Shown piece by piece: positions 25,815 through 34,335 of a stretch of DNA of 64,000 nt; within the stretch, counting starts at the first letter, position 1; each line of letters begins with the position of its first letter. The stretch spans positions 10,820 through 74,819 of the forward strand of contig CAZJYI010000046.1 in the NCBI GenBank assembly GCA_964550025.1, read 5' to 3'. Source of the DNA: CAZJYI01 sp964550025. GTDB taxonomy: Bacteria; Verrucomicrobiota; Kiritimatiellia; UBA8416; CAYOBW01. The position numbers and the translations under genes were made by a program. The notes beneath the pieces are model-generated. The model ran no database searches. It saw nothing but the letters and a program-made list of their open reading frames with translations, and was not told the DNA's origin.

Positions 25815-26436
25815 GTGGGGTGAGTTGCGGCATGGCCGGATCTCAGCCTCACACGTCTCTCCCCCGTGAACTTACTGTGATACCATTCTCTCCGCGCAGA
25901 ATCCTCCTGTCGGGGTATGGGAGACCGATTGATGATCGGCGACTGATGATTGTCGATGGCAGAAGTGAGAGCAACGCATACGGAACCACGTGCCGCCCAA
26001 ATCCAGCGTTCCCGACCCATCGATCGCCACACTCACACATCGAAGATCAGCAATCGCCGATCGCCAATCGGCAATCAAAGGTGTCATCCGCTCGCCTCGG
26101 CTCTTGCTCGGATACACTTAACCGCGACTCTGAGCGCCACCCTTTCTCTGATATGGTTAGCCGGTCAGCTTGGCCGTCACTTTTCATCGAAGCGGACGTT
26201 GCGGGACATGCCCGCAGTCAGGGACAACTGGTTTGCCTTCCACCGAGAGCGAATGATGAGGGCCGCACGCCAGTGGCTTCAGGACGCCGGGGTGGATGCC
26301 GAACTGAAATGACCGGCTCCAACAGGGTTTCGTCGCCGTCTTTGGCTGTGTCTTTGTCTCCGTCTTCGTCACTCGACAGGGACGAGGGTAAAGACGAGGG
26401 TAAAGACGAAGACGAAGACGAAGATGGAGAGACGAG
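25815..26436. other. Repeat-rich gap with a possible gene remnant
   Basis: 622 bp. From about 25925 to 26080 the sequence is made of GATGATCGGCGA / TCGCCGATCGCCAATC words in opposite orientations. From about 26325 to 26430 GTCTTTGTCTCCGTCTTCGTC is answered by GGTAAAGACGAAGACGAAGA, another imperfect inverted repeat that runs up to the ribosome site of the next gene. Between them lies a decayed-looking coding segment annotated separately. Confidence 0.75.
26130..26312 (+). pseudogene. Possible truncated UPF0158-like remnant
   Basis: The frame ending at the TGA at 26310-26312 finishes with AVRDNWFAFHRERMMRAARQ and then WLQDAGVDAEL. This resembles the C-terminus of the UPF0158 family (a W-F-x-F-R/H-x-E/D-R followed by an REWL-type end). 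Upstream, GRHFSSKRTLRDMP looks like the family's FKR.L stretch but is disrupted, and no start with a ribosome site exists. Another frame upstream reads HPFSDMVSRSAW. The simplest guess is a decayed gene whose 5' part was lost among the repeats. The call rests on memory of the family pattern and is weak. Confidence 0.35.
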
Positions 26437-27444
26437 ATGACTGGAGCAGGCAGTGCCCCCCCAGTGAGCAAAACCCTGTACATCATCAATCCTGCCGGCC
26501 GCGGGGGTGCCGCACTCGAGGCGTGGGATACCTTCCGCGCGTTGTGGCCCGACGGCGTGGACCCGGGTGACGTCAGGACCACGCAGCGGCCCGGTCACGC
26601 CCGGGAAATCGCCGTTGCCGTTGAGGGCTATGACGTGCTGGCGGCGGTCGGTGGCGACGGAACGGTCGGTGAAGTGATTTCCGGCGTGATGGACCGGAAG
26701 GGCCCCAGGCCGCGAGTAGCCATCATCCCGGCGGGCACGGGCAACGATATTGCCCGCCATATGGGCGTGCGCACCATGGATTGCGCCGTGCGTGCCTTGC
26801 GTGAAGGCCACGCGCGGCGTGTTGATCTCATCCGGGTTGACGGCCGGGTCGACGCCGGGCCGGCACACACCTACGCCTTCCTCCTTGCGAACGTTGGATT
26901 CTCCGCGATCCCGGGCATCCGGCCGTGGATGAAACGGATGCTCGGCCCCACGGCCGCTTACTACATGGGGGCGTTGGCCCAGGTGTTCGCCTATCGTTGC
27001 CCTCAAATGACCGTACGCGCGGATGGCAGGGAATACAGCGGACCCATCTGGATGGCTACGATCGGGAACGCGCCTTCATCGTCGGGGGGCAGCATGTGTC
27101 TGTCGCCCGGAGCAGAGCTCGATGACGGCGAGTTGAACCTGGCGATCATCAACTTCAGCGGAGCATCGAAGTACGGGACGGTCGCGAAACTGATGCCCAG
27201 GATTGCCAGCGGCGCGCATGTCAATGAGCCGGAGGTCACCTACTTCCCCGCGAAGAGGATCGAGATCCGGAGTGATCCACCCGCCATCGTCGATGCGGAC
27301 GGCGATCTCTTTGGCACTACCCCGGCCACTTTCACTGTATGCCCCGGCGCGATTCAGATCCTCACGCCTGAGACCAGGCAGGACGAACGGGCGGACAAGG
27401 ACGAGGATGGAGAGAGAGGAAGAGGCGGCACCCGGGGCTATTGA
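26437..27444 (+). CDS. Diacylglycerol/lipid kinase family protein (YegS-like)
   Basis: 335 residues. GGAGAG precedes the ATG by about nine bases. Nucleotide-binding GGDGT is at 72-76 and PAGTGND at 98-104; these are the diagnostic motifs of the DAGK catalytic domain. The N-terminal YIINPAGRGG (15-24) and the later GGSMCLSPGAELDDGELN also fit the YegS/LCB5 family. It likely phosphorylates diacylglycerol or a related lipid at the inner membrane face. The last 20 residues (ADKDEDGERGRGGTRGY) are highly charged and encoded by a repeat similar to that just upstream of the gene. Its stop overlaps the convergent GNAT gene by seven bases. Confidence 0.9.
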   Translation: MTGAGSAPPVSKTLYIINPAGRGGAALEAWDTFRALWPDGVDPGDVRTTQRPGHAREIAVAVEGYDVLAAVGGDGTVGEVISGVMDRKGPRPRVAIIPAGTGNDIARHMGVRTMDCAVRALREGHARRVDLIRVDGRVDAGPAHTYAFLLANVGFSAIPGIRPWMKRMLGPTAAYYMGALAQVFAYRCPQMTVRADGREYSGPIWMATIGNAPSSSGGSMCLSPGAELDDGELNLAIINFSGASKYGTVAKLMPRIASGAHVNEPEVTYFPAKRIEIRSDPPAIVDADGDLFGTTPATFTVCPGAIQILTPETRQDERADKDEDGERGRGGTRGY

Positions 27445-27950
27445 ACGTCCGATCCCGATGCCCCCGGCACGAGCTTCATGGCCACTTCGGGGCAGGTGTA
27501 GGGCGAGTCGTACTTGGTGCAGTTGATGCAGCCCATGTAGATCTTGTGGACGAGCTCCTCTTTCGGCGTTTTCGTGAAACCGAGTCTGCCGAAGAACTCC
27601 GGTGTGAACGTCAGCACCAGGATTTCGGACGGCCGTAGCGGCCTGATGCGCTCGATGGCTGCCTCCACGAGACGGCGCCCGACCCCCCGGCCCTGGTAGG
27701 ACGCGTCGATGCTGAGTGACACGATTTCGACGTCGTGCTGCTGCGATACGCCGATCTCGGGGAGGATCTGCCAGGATACACACCCCGCAATCGCGCCATC
27801 GCGCTCGCACACGATGAAACGGTCGATGTTCTGCACGATGTCGCTCAAGGGCCGCGGCACGAGCTCCTCGGGGTGCGCCTTTATCAGCCGGAAGATGGCT
27901 TCCGCATCCTCGAACTCCGCGGGCCGTATCAGTTCACCTGCCGTATTCAT
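27438..27950 (-). CDS. GNAT N-acetyltransferase, ArgA-like short form
   Basis: 170 residues. The acetyl-CoA site is QGRGVGRRLV (86-95) in a single GNAT domain. The N-terminus LIRPAEFEDAEAIFRLI, the middle RPLSDIVQNIDRFIVCERDG and the C-terminal EFFGRLGF plus HKIYMGCINCTKYDSPYTCP resemble the short N-acetylglutamate synthases found in many bacteria and often labelled argA or as ArgH-type acetyltransferase domains. It would then acetylate glutamate for arginine synthesis. No arginine gene is adjacent, so the substrate is inferred from similarity only. It is convergent with the lipid kinase gene. Confidence 0.85.
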   Translation of the reverse strand: MNTAGELIRPAEFEDAEAIFRLIKAHPEELVPRPLSDIVQNIDRFIVCERDGAIAGCVSWQILPEIGVSQQHDVEIVSLSIDASYQGRGVGRRLVEAAIERIRPLRPSEILVLTFTPEFFGRLGFTKTPKEELVHKIYMGCINCTKYDSPYTCPEVAMKLVPGASGSDVQ

Positions 27951-28179
27951 GACGGGTATAGCCTACGGCGCGGGCGGCGTGCGTGACAAGGACTATGATC
28001 CAGGAGAGAGCAGGCGAAGAAAGTGGGTGCCGCTCCTTTTGTGACTTCTGTGGCCATTCCGCTGCCGGGCGTGGGATGTGTCACAGGTTACGCGCACCTT
28101 CCTCATTGCTCCGCCGCCCTTCTTCGGGCACTATGCCCGTCTGGAGAGGCAGTGAGACACAGTCCAACCGAGGAAGACC
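27951..28179. other. Intergenic region with a 9-bp-periodic repeat
   Basis: 229 bp between divergent genes. CTTTTGTGACTTCTGTGGCC at about 28037-28056, followed by ATTCC, is one of several dispersed copies of a motif with TGTG every nine bases. The remainder shows no gene; AGGAAG at the end is the ribosome site of the SNF2 helicase gene. Confidence 0.6.
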
Positions 28180-31002
28180 ATGAGCACAGCCGGCACAGAG
28201 GGGCGCGCGAAGCGCAAGGCGGGTCGCCACAAGCGAAAGAAAGCAACGAAGGTCCTTGCCCGCAAACCGGCGGGGACTTTCCCAACCGATGAGGAGAGCA
28301 TAGCGTACCGGCAGATGAATGCCTCAGAAGAGCGCGCCGCGGTTGAGACCGTTCGAGTGTACGGCGAGTTCTACGGTGACTACCATGTTGCCTCAACGCA
28401 ATGGCCTGAGCCGTATCACGTTGAAATCCGTTCCCTCTCCAACCGCACCAACTCCTGCACGTGCCCCGACTACCAGATGAACCGGCTGGGGACCTGCAAG
28501 CATATCGAGCGCGTGCTGCAGTTCATCTGCCATCGCCGGAAACGCCGTTTCGCGGCCGCTGCAAAGGGCGGCTCCCCGCTCTACGAAGTCTATCTCGATA
28601 CGCGTGCCGAACCGATGGTGCTGCGGCTGCAGGAACCCTCTGCGCCACAATCCCGTGCGCGGAGTACTCTGGCTCCGTTCTTTGGCGCGGACAAGACGCT
28701 GCTGGGCGAACCCACGAGCGGGGTGCCGGCCGTTAGACGCGCGGTCGCGCACGCGCCCAAAGCCGCGCAGCGTCGCATCCGCGTATCCGCGACAATCACC
28801 CCCTGGATCGAACAGGTGCGCCGCGCGCGGGCCAAGGCCTCTGCCCGGGAGGCGTTCCTGCAAGACGTGCGCCAGGGAAAACGCACGCTCGATCCCGTGC
28901 GTCTTCCGCTCTACCCCTACCAGCAGGAGGGCATGCTGCACCTGGCTTTCGGCGAGCGCGCGATGCTGGCCGACGAGATGGGACTCGGCAAGACCGTCCA
29001 GGCAATCGCAGCCTGCGAACTGCTGCACCAGCTCAGGGACGTGCAGCGCGTACTGGTGGTTTCGCCCGCATCACTCAAGGCGGAATGGGAAGAGCAGATC
29101 CGCCAGTTCACGGGACGCAGCTCGCGGATCGTGTTCGGCCCGCGCGCTACCCGCCTGCGAACCTACCGCGCAGACCACCTGTTCTTCCTGACGAACTACG
29201 AGCAGGTTCGGGGTGACGTCGATGACATCAACCGCCACCTCGCGCCCGATGTCGTGATCCTCGACGAGGCCCAGCGCATCAAGAACTGGCCCACCAAAAC
29301 GGCCAAGACCATCAAGCGTCTCCAAAGCCCCTTTGCCTTTGTCCTCACGGGAACCCCGCTCGAAAACCGCATCGAGGAGATCTACTCACTGGTGGAATTC
29401 CTGAACCCCTACCTCTTCGGTTCACTCTTCCGCTTTCAGCGCGAGTTCTTCCAGGTCGACGGCGACGGCAACGTCGGGCACCGCAACCTCCAGGAACTGC
29501 ACCGCCGCGTCAATTCGGTCATGCTCCGTCGTCGCAAGCACGATGTCGAGGGTGAGCTTCCCGAACGCACGGTCAACACCTACTTCGTTCAGATGGAAGA
29601 AGAACAACGCGCGCGCTACGAGGACTACGAGGGCCGCGCCAATCGCCTTATCGCCCAGGCGGAGAAGCGGCCGCTCAAGAAGGAGGAGTTCGAGCACCTC
29701 CAGCGGCTCCTTAGCTGCATGCGTATGGTGTGCGACACGCCTGCCATCCTCGATCCCGAGTGCCGGATATGCCCCAAGCTCAAGGAGTTGGACGCCATCC
29801 TTGACGACGTCCTGGCCGACCCGACAGCCAAGGTGATCGTCTTCTCCGAATGGGTCCGCATGCTGGAGCTGGTCAAGGAACTGGCCGTCGAGAAGGGGGT
29901 TGGCTTTGCCGAACACACCGGCAAGGTCGACCAGAAGCGGCGGCGGGTCGAGATCCGCCGTTTCAAAGACGATCCAGACTGCCGGCTCTTCCTGTCGTCC
30001 GAGGCGGGCGGAACGGGCCTGAACCTGCAGGTCGCCAACGTGGTCATCAACCTGGACCTGCCTTGGAATCCGGCGCGACTGGAACAGCGCATCGCCCGCG
30101 CCTGGCGCAAGCATCAGACGCGCAGCGTCAGCGTCATCAACCTCGTCACGATGTCTTCCATCGAGCACAGCATGCTCGACAAATTGGCTTTCAAGACGCT
30201 GCTCTCCGAGGCGGTCCTCGACGGGAAACTCCCGGATGGAGGCCTGAAGTCCACTCGCGGGCGCAAGGCCTTCCTCCAACAGGTCAACACGCTTGTGGGT
30301 TCGGACATGGAAACCGAGGCGACAACGGCGAAAGCCGCGAAGCCCGAGGTGCCCGCTCCCGAGCGACTGAAGCAAGATCTCACGGCGCTATTTCCCGCCC
30401 AGGTGCTCGGCATCGATGCCAGCAGGGACGTTGATGCGTACCTGGTTGTCGCACGCACGGGAGAGGATGCCGCGAGGATACGTGCCGCGGCTTCCACCTC
30501 TGTGCCGGACGCAAAAGTCGAAGTCCTGGACGCGGCCACGTTCGCGGTGCTCAAACGTCTTCAGGAGCAGGGCATCATCGCGTTCACGGGAAAGACGGAC
30601 CCGGTCTTCCGCTCTCCCGAGCTTGGGGAACCGGTGCGGGAGCCAAAGGTGCGGCGCGTATTCAGGCACAAGGCCCGTGAGCTCTTCGAGACGGCTGCAC
30701 GTAAACGCAAGATGGTAACACTGCTGGCCGGCGGCGAGCTCTATGCCGAGGCACTGCCGCCCTTGATCGACGTCTTTGACACGGCTGCTGCCGCGGTAGA
30801 TGTCTACTATGAAGGCGAAGCGCCGGCGCTGCCCCTGTCCCGAGGCGATCTCACGCGTGTCAAGAAACGAGCCGGTCTGCCCTTCGATGTTCTCGCCGCC
30901 GCCGCACGGCTGAAGGGATGCGACCCCCAGGCTCCCAACGTCGCGCAAGTGATCGAAGAGACGGTCAAAGCCGTCGAGGCGATGGAACAGCATATTCGAT
31001 AG
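28180..31002 (+). CDS. SWIM zinc-finger plus SNF2-family helicase
   Basis: 940 residues. A basic leader (RKAGRHKRKKATK) precedes a SWIM zinc finger with C93-x-C95 and C106-x-H108. The SNF2 ATPase follows: Walker A ADEMGLGKT (about 264-272), DEAQ (about 361-364), LTGTPLENR, then the helicase C lobe with VFSEW, SEAGGTGLNLQ and the arginine-rich motif VI WNPARLEQRIARAWR near 625-640. The C-terminal 250 residues are unassigned. Bacterial SWIM-SNF2 proteins are thought to remodel protein-DNA or RNA polymerase complexes; the target here is unknown. AGGAAG precedes the ATG. No methylase or nuclease gene is adjacent, so a restriction or phage-defence role is not supported. Confidence 0.93.
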   Translation: MSTAGTEGRAKRKAGRHKRKKATKVLARKPAGTFPTDEESIAYRQMNASEERAAVETVRVYGEFYGDYHVASTQWPEPYHVEIRSLSNRTNSCTCPDYQMNRLGTCKHIERVLQFICHRRKRRFAAAAKGGSPLYEVYLDTRAEPMVLRLQEPSAPQSRARSTLAPFFGADKTLLGEPTSGVPAVRRAVAHAPKAAQRRIRVSATITPWIEQVRRARAKASAREAFLQDVRQGKRTLDPVRLPLYPYQQEGMLHLAFGERAMLADEMGLGKTVQAIAACELLHQLRDVQRVLVVSPASLKAEWEEQIRQFTGRSSRIVFGPRATRLRTYRADHLFFLTNYEQVRGDVDDINRHLAPDVVILDEAQRIKNWPTKTAKTIKRLQSPFAFVLTGTPLENRIEEIYSLVEFLNPYLFGSLFRFQREFFQVDGDGNVGHRNLQELHRRVNSVMLRRRKHDVEGELPERTVNTYFVQMEEEQRARYEDYEGRANRLIAQAEKRPLKKEEFEHLQRLLSCMRMVCDTPAILDPECRICPKLKELDAILDDVLADPTAKVIVFSEWVRMLELVKELAVEKGVGFAEHTGKVDQKRRRVEIRRFKDDPDCRLFLSSEAGGTGLNLQVANVVINLDLPWNPARLEQRIARAWRKHQTRSVSVINLVTMSSIEHSMLDKLAFKTLLSEAVLDGKLPDGGLKSTRGRKAFLQQVNTLVGSDMETEATTAKAAKPEVPAPERLKQDLTALFPAQVLGIDASRDVDAYLVVARTGEDAARIRAAASTSVPDAKVEVLDAATFAVLKRLQEQGIIAFTGKTDPVFRSPELGEPVREPKVRRVFRHKARELFETAARKRKMVTLLAGGELYAEALPPLIDVFDTAAAAVDVYYEGEAPALPLSRGDLTRVKKRAGLPFDVLAAAARLKGCDPQAPNVAQVIEETVKAVEAMEQHIR

Positions 31003-31022
31003 CAGCCACAGGAGGGACAGCT

Positions 31023-31265
31023 ATGACAGCACAGAGCGCCGTAGTCTGGGGGATCGTCGCCGTCTGCAGCATGCTCGTACTCAATACGTTGATCGTCTGC
31101 TTGTGCCTCACGATCTCCCTGCGCATGATCTTTCGAAAACTCGAGAAGATCGCCAAGGACGTTGACGTTCACGTCAACAAGAAGGTCGTGGTTGGCGTGA
31201 AGAAGCGGGACAGCGGAATGCCGGACGAACCGGATAACGGAGTCGGTGGGCAGCCGGGCGACTGA
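31023..31265 (+). CDS. Small single-pass membrane protein
   Basis: 80 residues. AGGAGGG is placed well before the ATG at 31023. Residues 7-32 (VVWGIVAVCSMLVLNTLIVC and onward) form one transmembrane helix. A basic amphipathic stretch and a Gly/Asp-rich tail follow. It lies 20 bp after the SNF2 gene and 21 bp before the sigma factor gene, so it is probably in the same transcript. I recognise no family. Confidence 0.75.
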   Translation: MTAQSAVVWGIVAVCSMLVLNTLIVCLCLTISLRMIFRKLEKIAKDVDVHVNKKVVVGVKKRDSGMPDEPDNGVGGQPGD

Positions 31266-31286
31266 TAGATAATTCCGGGAACTTTT

Positions 31287-31931
31287 GTGGACCAAGCTGC
31301 GTCAAATCCTGTAGACAGACCGAAGGTGTCGGCCATTGTGGCGGCGACCGAGGGTGTCGACGTGGACGCCCTGGTTGAGCGGGCACAAGGCGGTGACGCG
31401 GATGCGTTCGAGGAGCTCGTCCGTGTTTTCTCGAAGCCGATGTACAACCTGGCCTACCGCATGACGGGCAATGCGGCCGACGCCGGAGATCTGACACAGG
31501 AGATCTTTGTCAAACTGTTCAAGACGATCAAGTCGTTTGGCCGTCGTTCGAGGTTCAGCACGTGGTTCTACAGGCTGGCGGCGAACACCTGTTGCAGTGG
31601 ATTGCGCAGGATCAGGCGCGTAGCTTCGGCCGAAGTGGTTCGTTTGGACGACAATCGTTCGACTGAGTGCAGGCCGCGCGAAATGCCGGATCCGGGTGAT
31701 TTGCCGAACCGCATGCTCGAACGAAAGGAGTTGAGTCGGCGGATCCAGGACACCATGGCGACGCTGCCGGAGGACTTCAGAATCGTCATCGTGCTGCGCG
31801 ATCTGCAGGGCCTGACGTACGAAGAGGTCGCTGAATCGGTGGGCTGTTCGATCGGCACTGTGAAGTCCCGCCTTGCCAGGGCACGTATGAGAGTGAAAGA
31901 ACGGTTGATAAGAGACGGAATTGTGGCATGA
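31287..31931 (+). CDS. ECF-type RNA polymerase sigma factor
   Basis: 214 residues from a GTG. Region 2 runs about 47-105, with MYNLAYRMTGNAADAGDLTQ (51-70) and FSTWFYRLAANTC. Region 4 runs about 150-205, with LPEDFRIVIVLRDLQGLTYE and VGCSIGTVKSRLARAR. There is no region 1.1 or 3, as in ECF sigma factors. It should direct RNA polymerase to a small regulon. The downstream gene overlaps its stop as ATGA and encodes a zinc-binding anti-sigma factor that presumably holds it inactive. The exact start is uncertain: another GTG lies at about 31326. Confidence 0.93.
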   Translation: MDQAASNPVDRPKVSAIVAATEGVDVDALVERAQGGDADAFEELVRVFSKPMYNLAYRMTGNAADAGDLTQEIFVKLFKTIKSFGRRSRFSTWFYRLAANTCCSGLRRIRRVASAEVVRLDDNRSTECRPREMPDPGDLPNRMLERKELSRRIQDTMATLPEDFRIVIVLRDLQGLTYEEVAESVGCSIGTVKSRLARARMRVKERLIRDGIVA

Positions 31932-33394
31932 AGTGCGAGCATGCAATTGAACTGATGTCCGCGTCACTCGACGGGATGCTGGATCAGGCGCAACAGGAGC
32001 GCCTTGATGCCCATCTGGCGGACTGCGCGGCCTGTTGCGACGGGCTCGAACAGCTACGTCGGACGGTTTCGCTCCTGCACGAAGTCGAACAGGTCGAAGT
32101 CCCGCCGGGTCTTCGAGCGCAGATTGCCGAGGCCGTCCAGCCGCCGGGCCGGGTTCTGTCATGGAATTGGTTCAACTATCCCCAGGTCAAGGCAGCTCTC
32201 GCCGCCAGCATCGTCCTGGTTTTCGGACTGCTTGCCGTGCGACACCTGGCGCCGCCCGCCGATGAGCGAGGAACGACCCGCGTGGAGGACATCAAAGAGG
32301 AGACGCCCGCTGTGGCACCGCCCGTCGAAAAGCACGAGATGGCCCGCGCGGAGGATCCCGGACGGAAAAAAGCGCCTGCCGTAGCGCCGGCCGGTGAGGA
32401 GCAGGAGACGACCCGCACGGATCATGTCGAACGCAGAAAAGCGCCCGGGAAAGGAGCCGAAGCCGCGGCTTCTCCCGTGATGAGAGACGAGGCTCCCGTG
32501 GCCGAAGCCGCCACCGGGCCGCTGCCGGCAGAGCAACCGATATCCCGTGAGCCCGAGCAGCGCACGCGCGATCGTGCCGAGTCGGCGGGCGACGTGTTGC
32601 CGGCCATGGACGTCGGGGCAGCCGTGCGGCGAAAACCGCGATCCGACTCGATTTGGCAGGCAGAAGCACCGCCCGTCCCCGAGGGACTGCGGGTCGGCCC
32701 TTCAACGCCGCTTCCTGCGGTTGAGCGGCCGCGCGTCGCTCCGGCTGCGCGCCCCGTTGTCGCAGCAAGGGACGGGATGCCCGAGCGGGAAGAACGTCCG
32801 TTGGCGAAGCGCACTTTCGCCGATGCCATGCGGGCCGAACGCACCCCGTCTCCGCGCGCTGCAGCGGGAGGAGAGGCGAAGGCCGCACGGCAGGTCGGCT
32901 TGCTCAGCGCAGACGCAGCCGGAGCCGTACCGGACGTCGAAGCCGCGGGGCGGGAAGACGATCGTGAGCGTTCGGCCATCGACATGGCGTCCGCGCCGCC
33001 GGCGATGAGGGAAACGTCAAGTCGCGAAGATGCCCGCAAGGCGCATGACGACGGTCGGCTCGCATTCGTGGTGACCGGCGTTGGTGAAGAACGTGTTCGC
33101 GCCATTCTTGCCGAGAAAGGGGTAGGGGGGATGGGTGACCGCAAAGGGGATGCCGGCGTGCGGGGGATGTCGACCGCGCGCGCAACGTTGAGGAGATCGG
33201 ATGCCTCCGCGCAACCTGTGGTTACGCGTCTCGCCGACGGACGTGTTTCGATACTGATGACGATCCCATCCGCCGACCTCCCGGCCATCATCACCGCCCT
33301 CGGCAGAGAAGGCACGGTACGCCCGTCTCGCGGACAGGTCATGCCAGGCAGGGACGACGGCACGGTCCTGCTCGAACTGGTGTTGGCGCCGTAG
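31928..33394 (+). CDS. Membrane anti-sigma factor with zinc-finger domain
   Basis: 488 residues. The N-terminal domain has C3 and H29-x3-C33-x2-C36, the zinc-binding anti-sigma (ZAS) signature. One transmembrane helix (ALAASIVLVFGLLAV, about 88-102) follows. The long remainder (about 105-440) is rich in Ala, Glu, Arg and Pro and appears disordered. The last 110 residues regain fold-like sequence (AFVVTGVGEERVRAILAEKG and VSILMTIPSADLPAIITALG). The start overlaps the sigma gene stop (ATGA), as expected of a cognate pair. The outer part probably senses envelope conditions or is cut by proteases; that is inference from the family. Confidence 0.88.
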   Translation: MKCEHAIELMSASLDGMLDQAQQERLDAHLADCAACCDGLEQLRRTVSLLHEVEQVEVPPGLRAQIAEAVQPPGRVLSWNWFNYPQVKAALAASIVLVFGLLAVRHLAPPADERGTTRVEDIKEETPAVAPPVEKHEMARAEDPGRKKAPAVAPAGEEQETTRTDHVERRKAPGKGAEAAASPVMRDEAPVAEAATGPLPAEQPISREPEQRTRDRAESAGDVLPAMDVGAAVRRKPRSDSIWQAEAPPVPEGLRVGPSTPLPAVERPRVAPAARPVVAARDGMPEREERPLAKRTFADAMRAERTPSPRAAAGGEAKAARQVGLLSADAAGAVPDVEAAGREDDRERSAIDMASAPPAMRETSSREDARKAHDDGRLAFVVTGVGEERVRAILAEKGVGGMGDRKGDAGVRGMSTARATLRRSDASAQPVVTRLADGRVSILMTIPSADLPAIITALGREGTVRPSRGQVMPGRDDGTVLLELVLAP

Positions 33395-33752
33395 TCCGGT
33401 CCGTTCCCCTGATCCGCCCCCTGAGGCGTGACGGTTCAACAGCCCGCCGGGAATCTGCCACAAAAGGCACAAAACGCACAGAAGCGTGGTAGAAACGGAC
33501 TGCGCTCTTATCCTGGCGAGAAAGAGGAGTGCGAGTGCGATACGCGAAACCGATCTTCAGTTCGATGTTCACTGTTCGATGTTCCATGTTCGACGTTCAC
33601 TCCCGAAAAAGCACAGTCAAAGGGAAAGACCGAGGTTATCCTGTAGATCCTGTTGATCCTGTCCAACATTCCCGTTTGGCTGCGGCTACGCTGCGCTGTG
33701 ACTTCTGTGGCCACTCCCGCTGAACCGATACGGCCAGGGCGCACCGGCGTCG
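33395..33752. repeat. Gene-free stretch; left copy of a 200-bp inverted repeat
   Basis: 358 bp. 33433-33507 carries the 9-bp-periodic CACAAAAGG motif and matches 13362-13440 in reverse. 33508-33718 is the left copy of a long inverted repeat whose partner is 37825-38016. It contains GTTCGATGTTCCATGTTCGA words, GGGAAAGACCG, GATCCTGTTGATCCTGTCC and ends at a GTGGCCACTCCC motif. No gene is visible. Confidence 0.88.
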
Positions 33753-34073
33753 TCAGGCTCTACGCGAACTCGATGCGCCTCTGGTTCTTACCCATGCCAG
33801 GCAGGCCCGGCCAAGACCGAGAAGACCGACGGCGAACATGATGCCGAGAATCGAGGTGAGCAGGTTGAGTTGGAGGTTCCCACGGAGCACAAGGGGGGGG
33901 AGGAGGACGTAGATCCCCCCCTCGAACACGAGGAGCAGTAGAGCATCTCGTGAGGTCTTCTTTCTCTCCACGTCACGACACACGAGAAACGGCTTCACAC
34001 AACGCCAACCAAGCCAGGTGGCCAGTGGCACCGCGCAGACCGCATGGCCGACGAGTGTGAGTGTGTCATCCAT
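33753..34073 (-). CDS. Small hypothetical membrane protein
   Basis: 106 residues. GAGGG lies about a dozen bases upstream of the ATG at 34073. Hydrophobic segments at about 5-22, 46-64 and 70-94 (LLTSILGIMFAVGLLGLG) suggest two or three membrane helices, with a basic RRA tail. No family recognised. It lies alone on the minus strand between the left repeat copy and the ARPP-1 gene. Confidence 0.55.
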   Translation of the reverse strand: MDDTLTLVGHAVCAVPLATWLGWRCVKPFLVCRDVERKKTSRDALLLLVFEGGIYVLLPPLVLRGNLQLNLLTSILGIMFAVGLLGLGRACLAWVRTRGASSSRRA

Positions 34074-34335
34074 ATTCAGCCCTCATCGAACGGTGAGCGC
34101 GATGGACGCGGTCTGCCGCGTGGCGTCAGCGTTCTGGTTGAGTGCCGATCGTACTAAACCCCAGAACTCCGTCAAGGAGGAAGAATGCAATAATTGGGCG
34201 TGAGAATCGTCACGGCCAAGAGTTCGGACGGACCGGCAGGCACATGTTGTCGATCCTCGTTCGGTTTTCCATGATTTTCCGGGAACAAACCCCTTGCGGT
34301 GGTCGTCTAAGCACAATGAAAGCGAGGGTGATGCC
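34074..34335. other. Divergent intergenic region with a minimal ORF
   Basis: 262 bp between divergent genes, presumably holding both promoters, neither of which I can fix. At 34176-34192 the sequence AGGAGGAAGAATGCAATAA presents a near-perfect ribosome site followed by ATG-CAA-TAA, a two-codon open frame. It may be the remains of a gene or a ribosome-stalling leader. Confidence 0.45.

Noticed and set aside
28180..31002. SNF2 helicase as part of a phage-defence island (DISARM-like)
   Set aside because: No methyltransferase, DUF1998 or phospholipase-D gene is adjacent; neighbours are a small membrane protein and a sigma factor.
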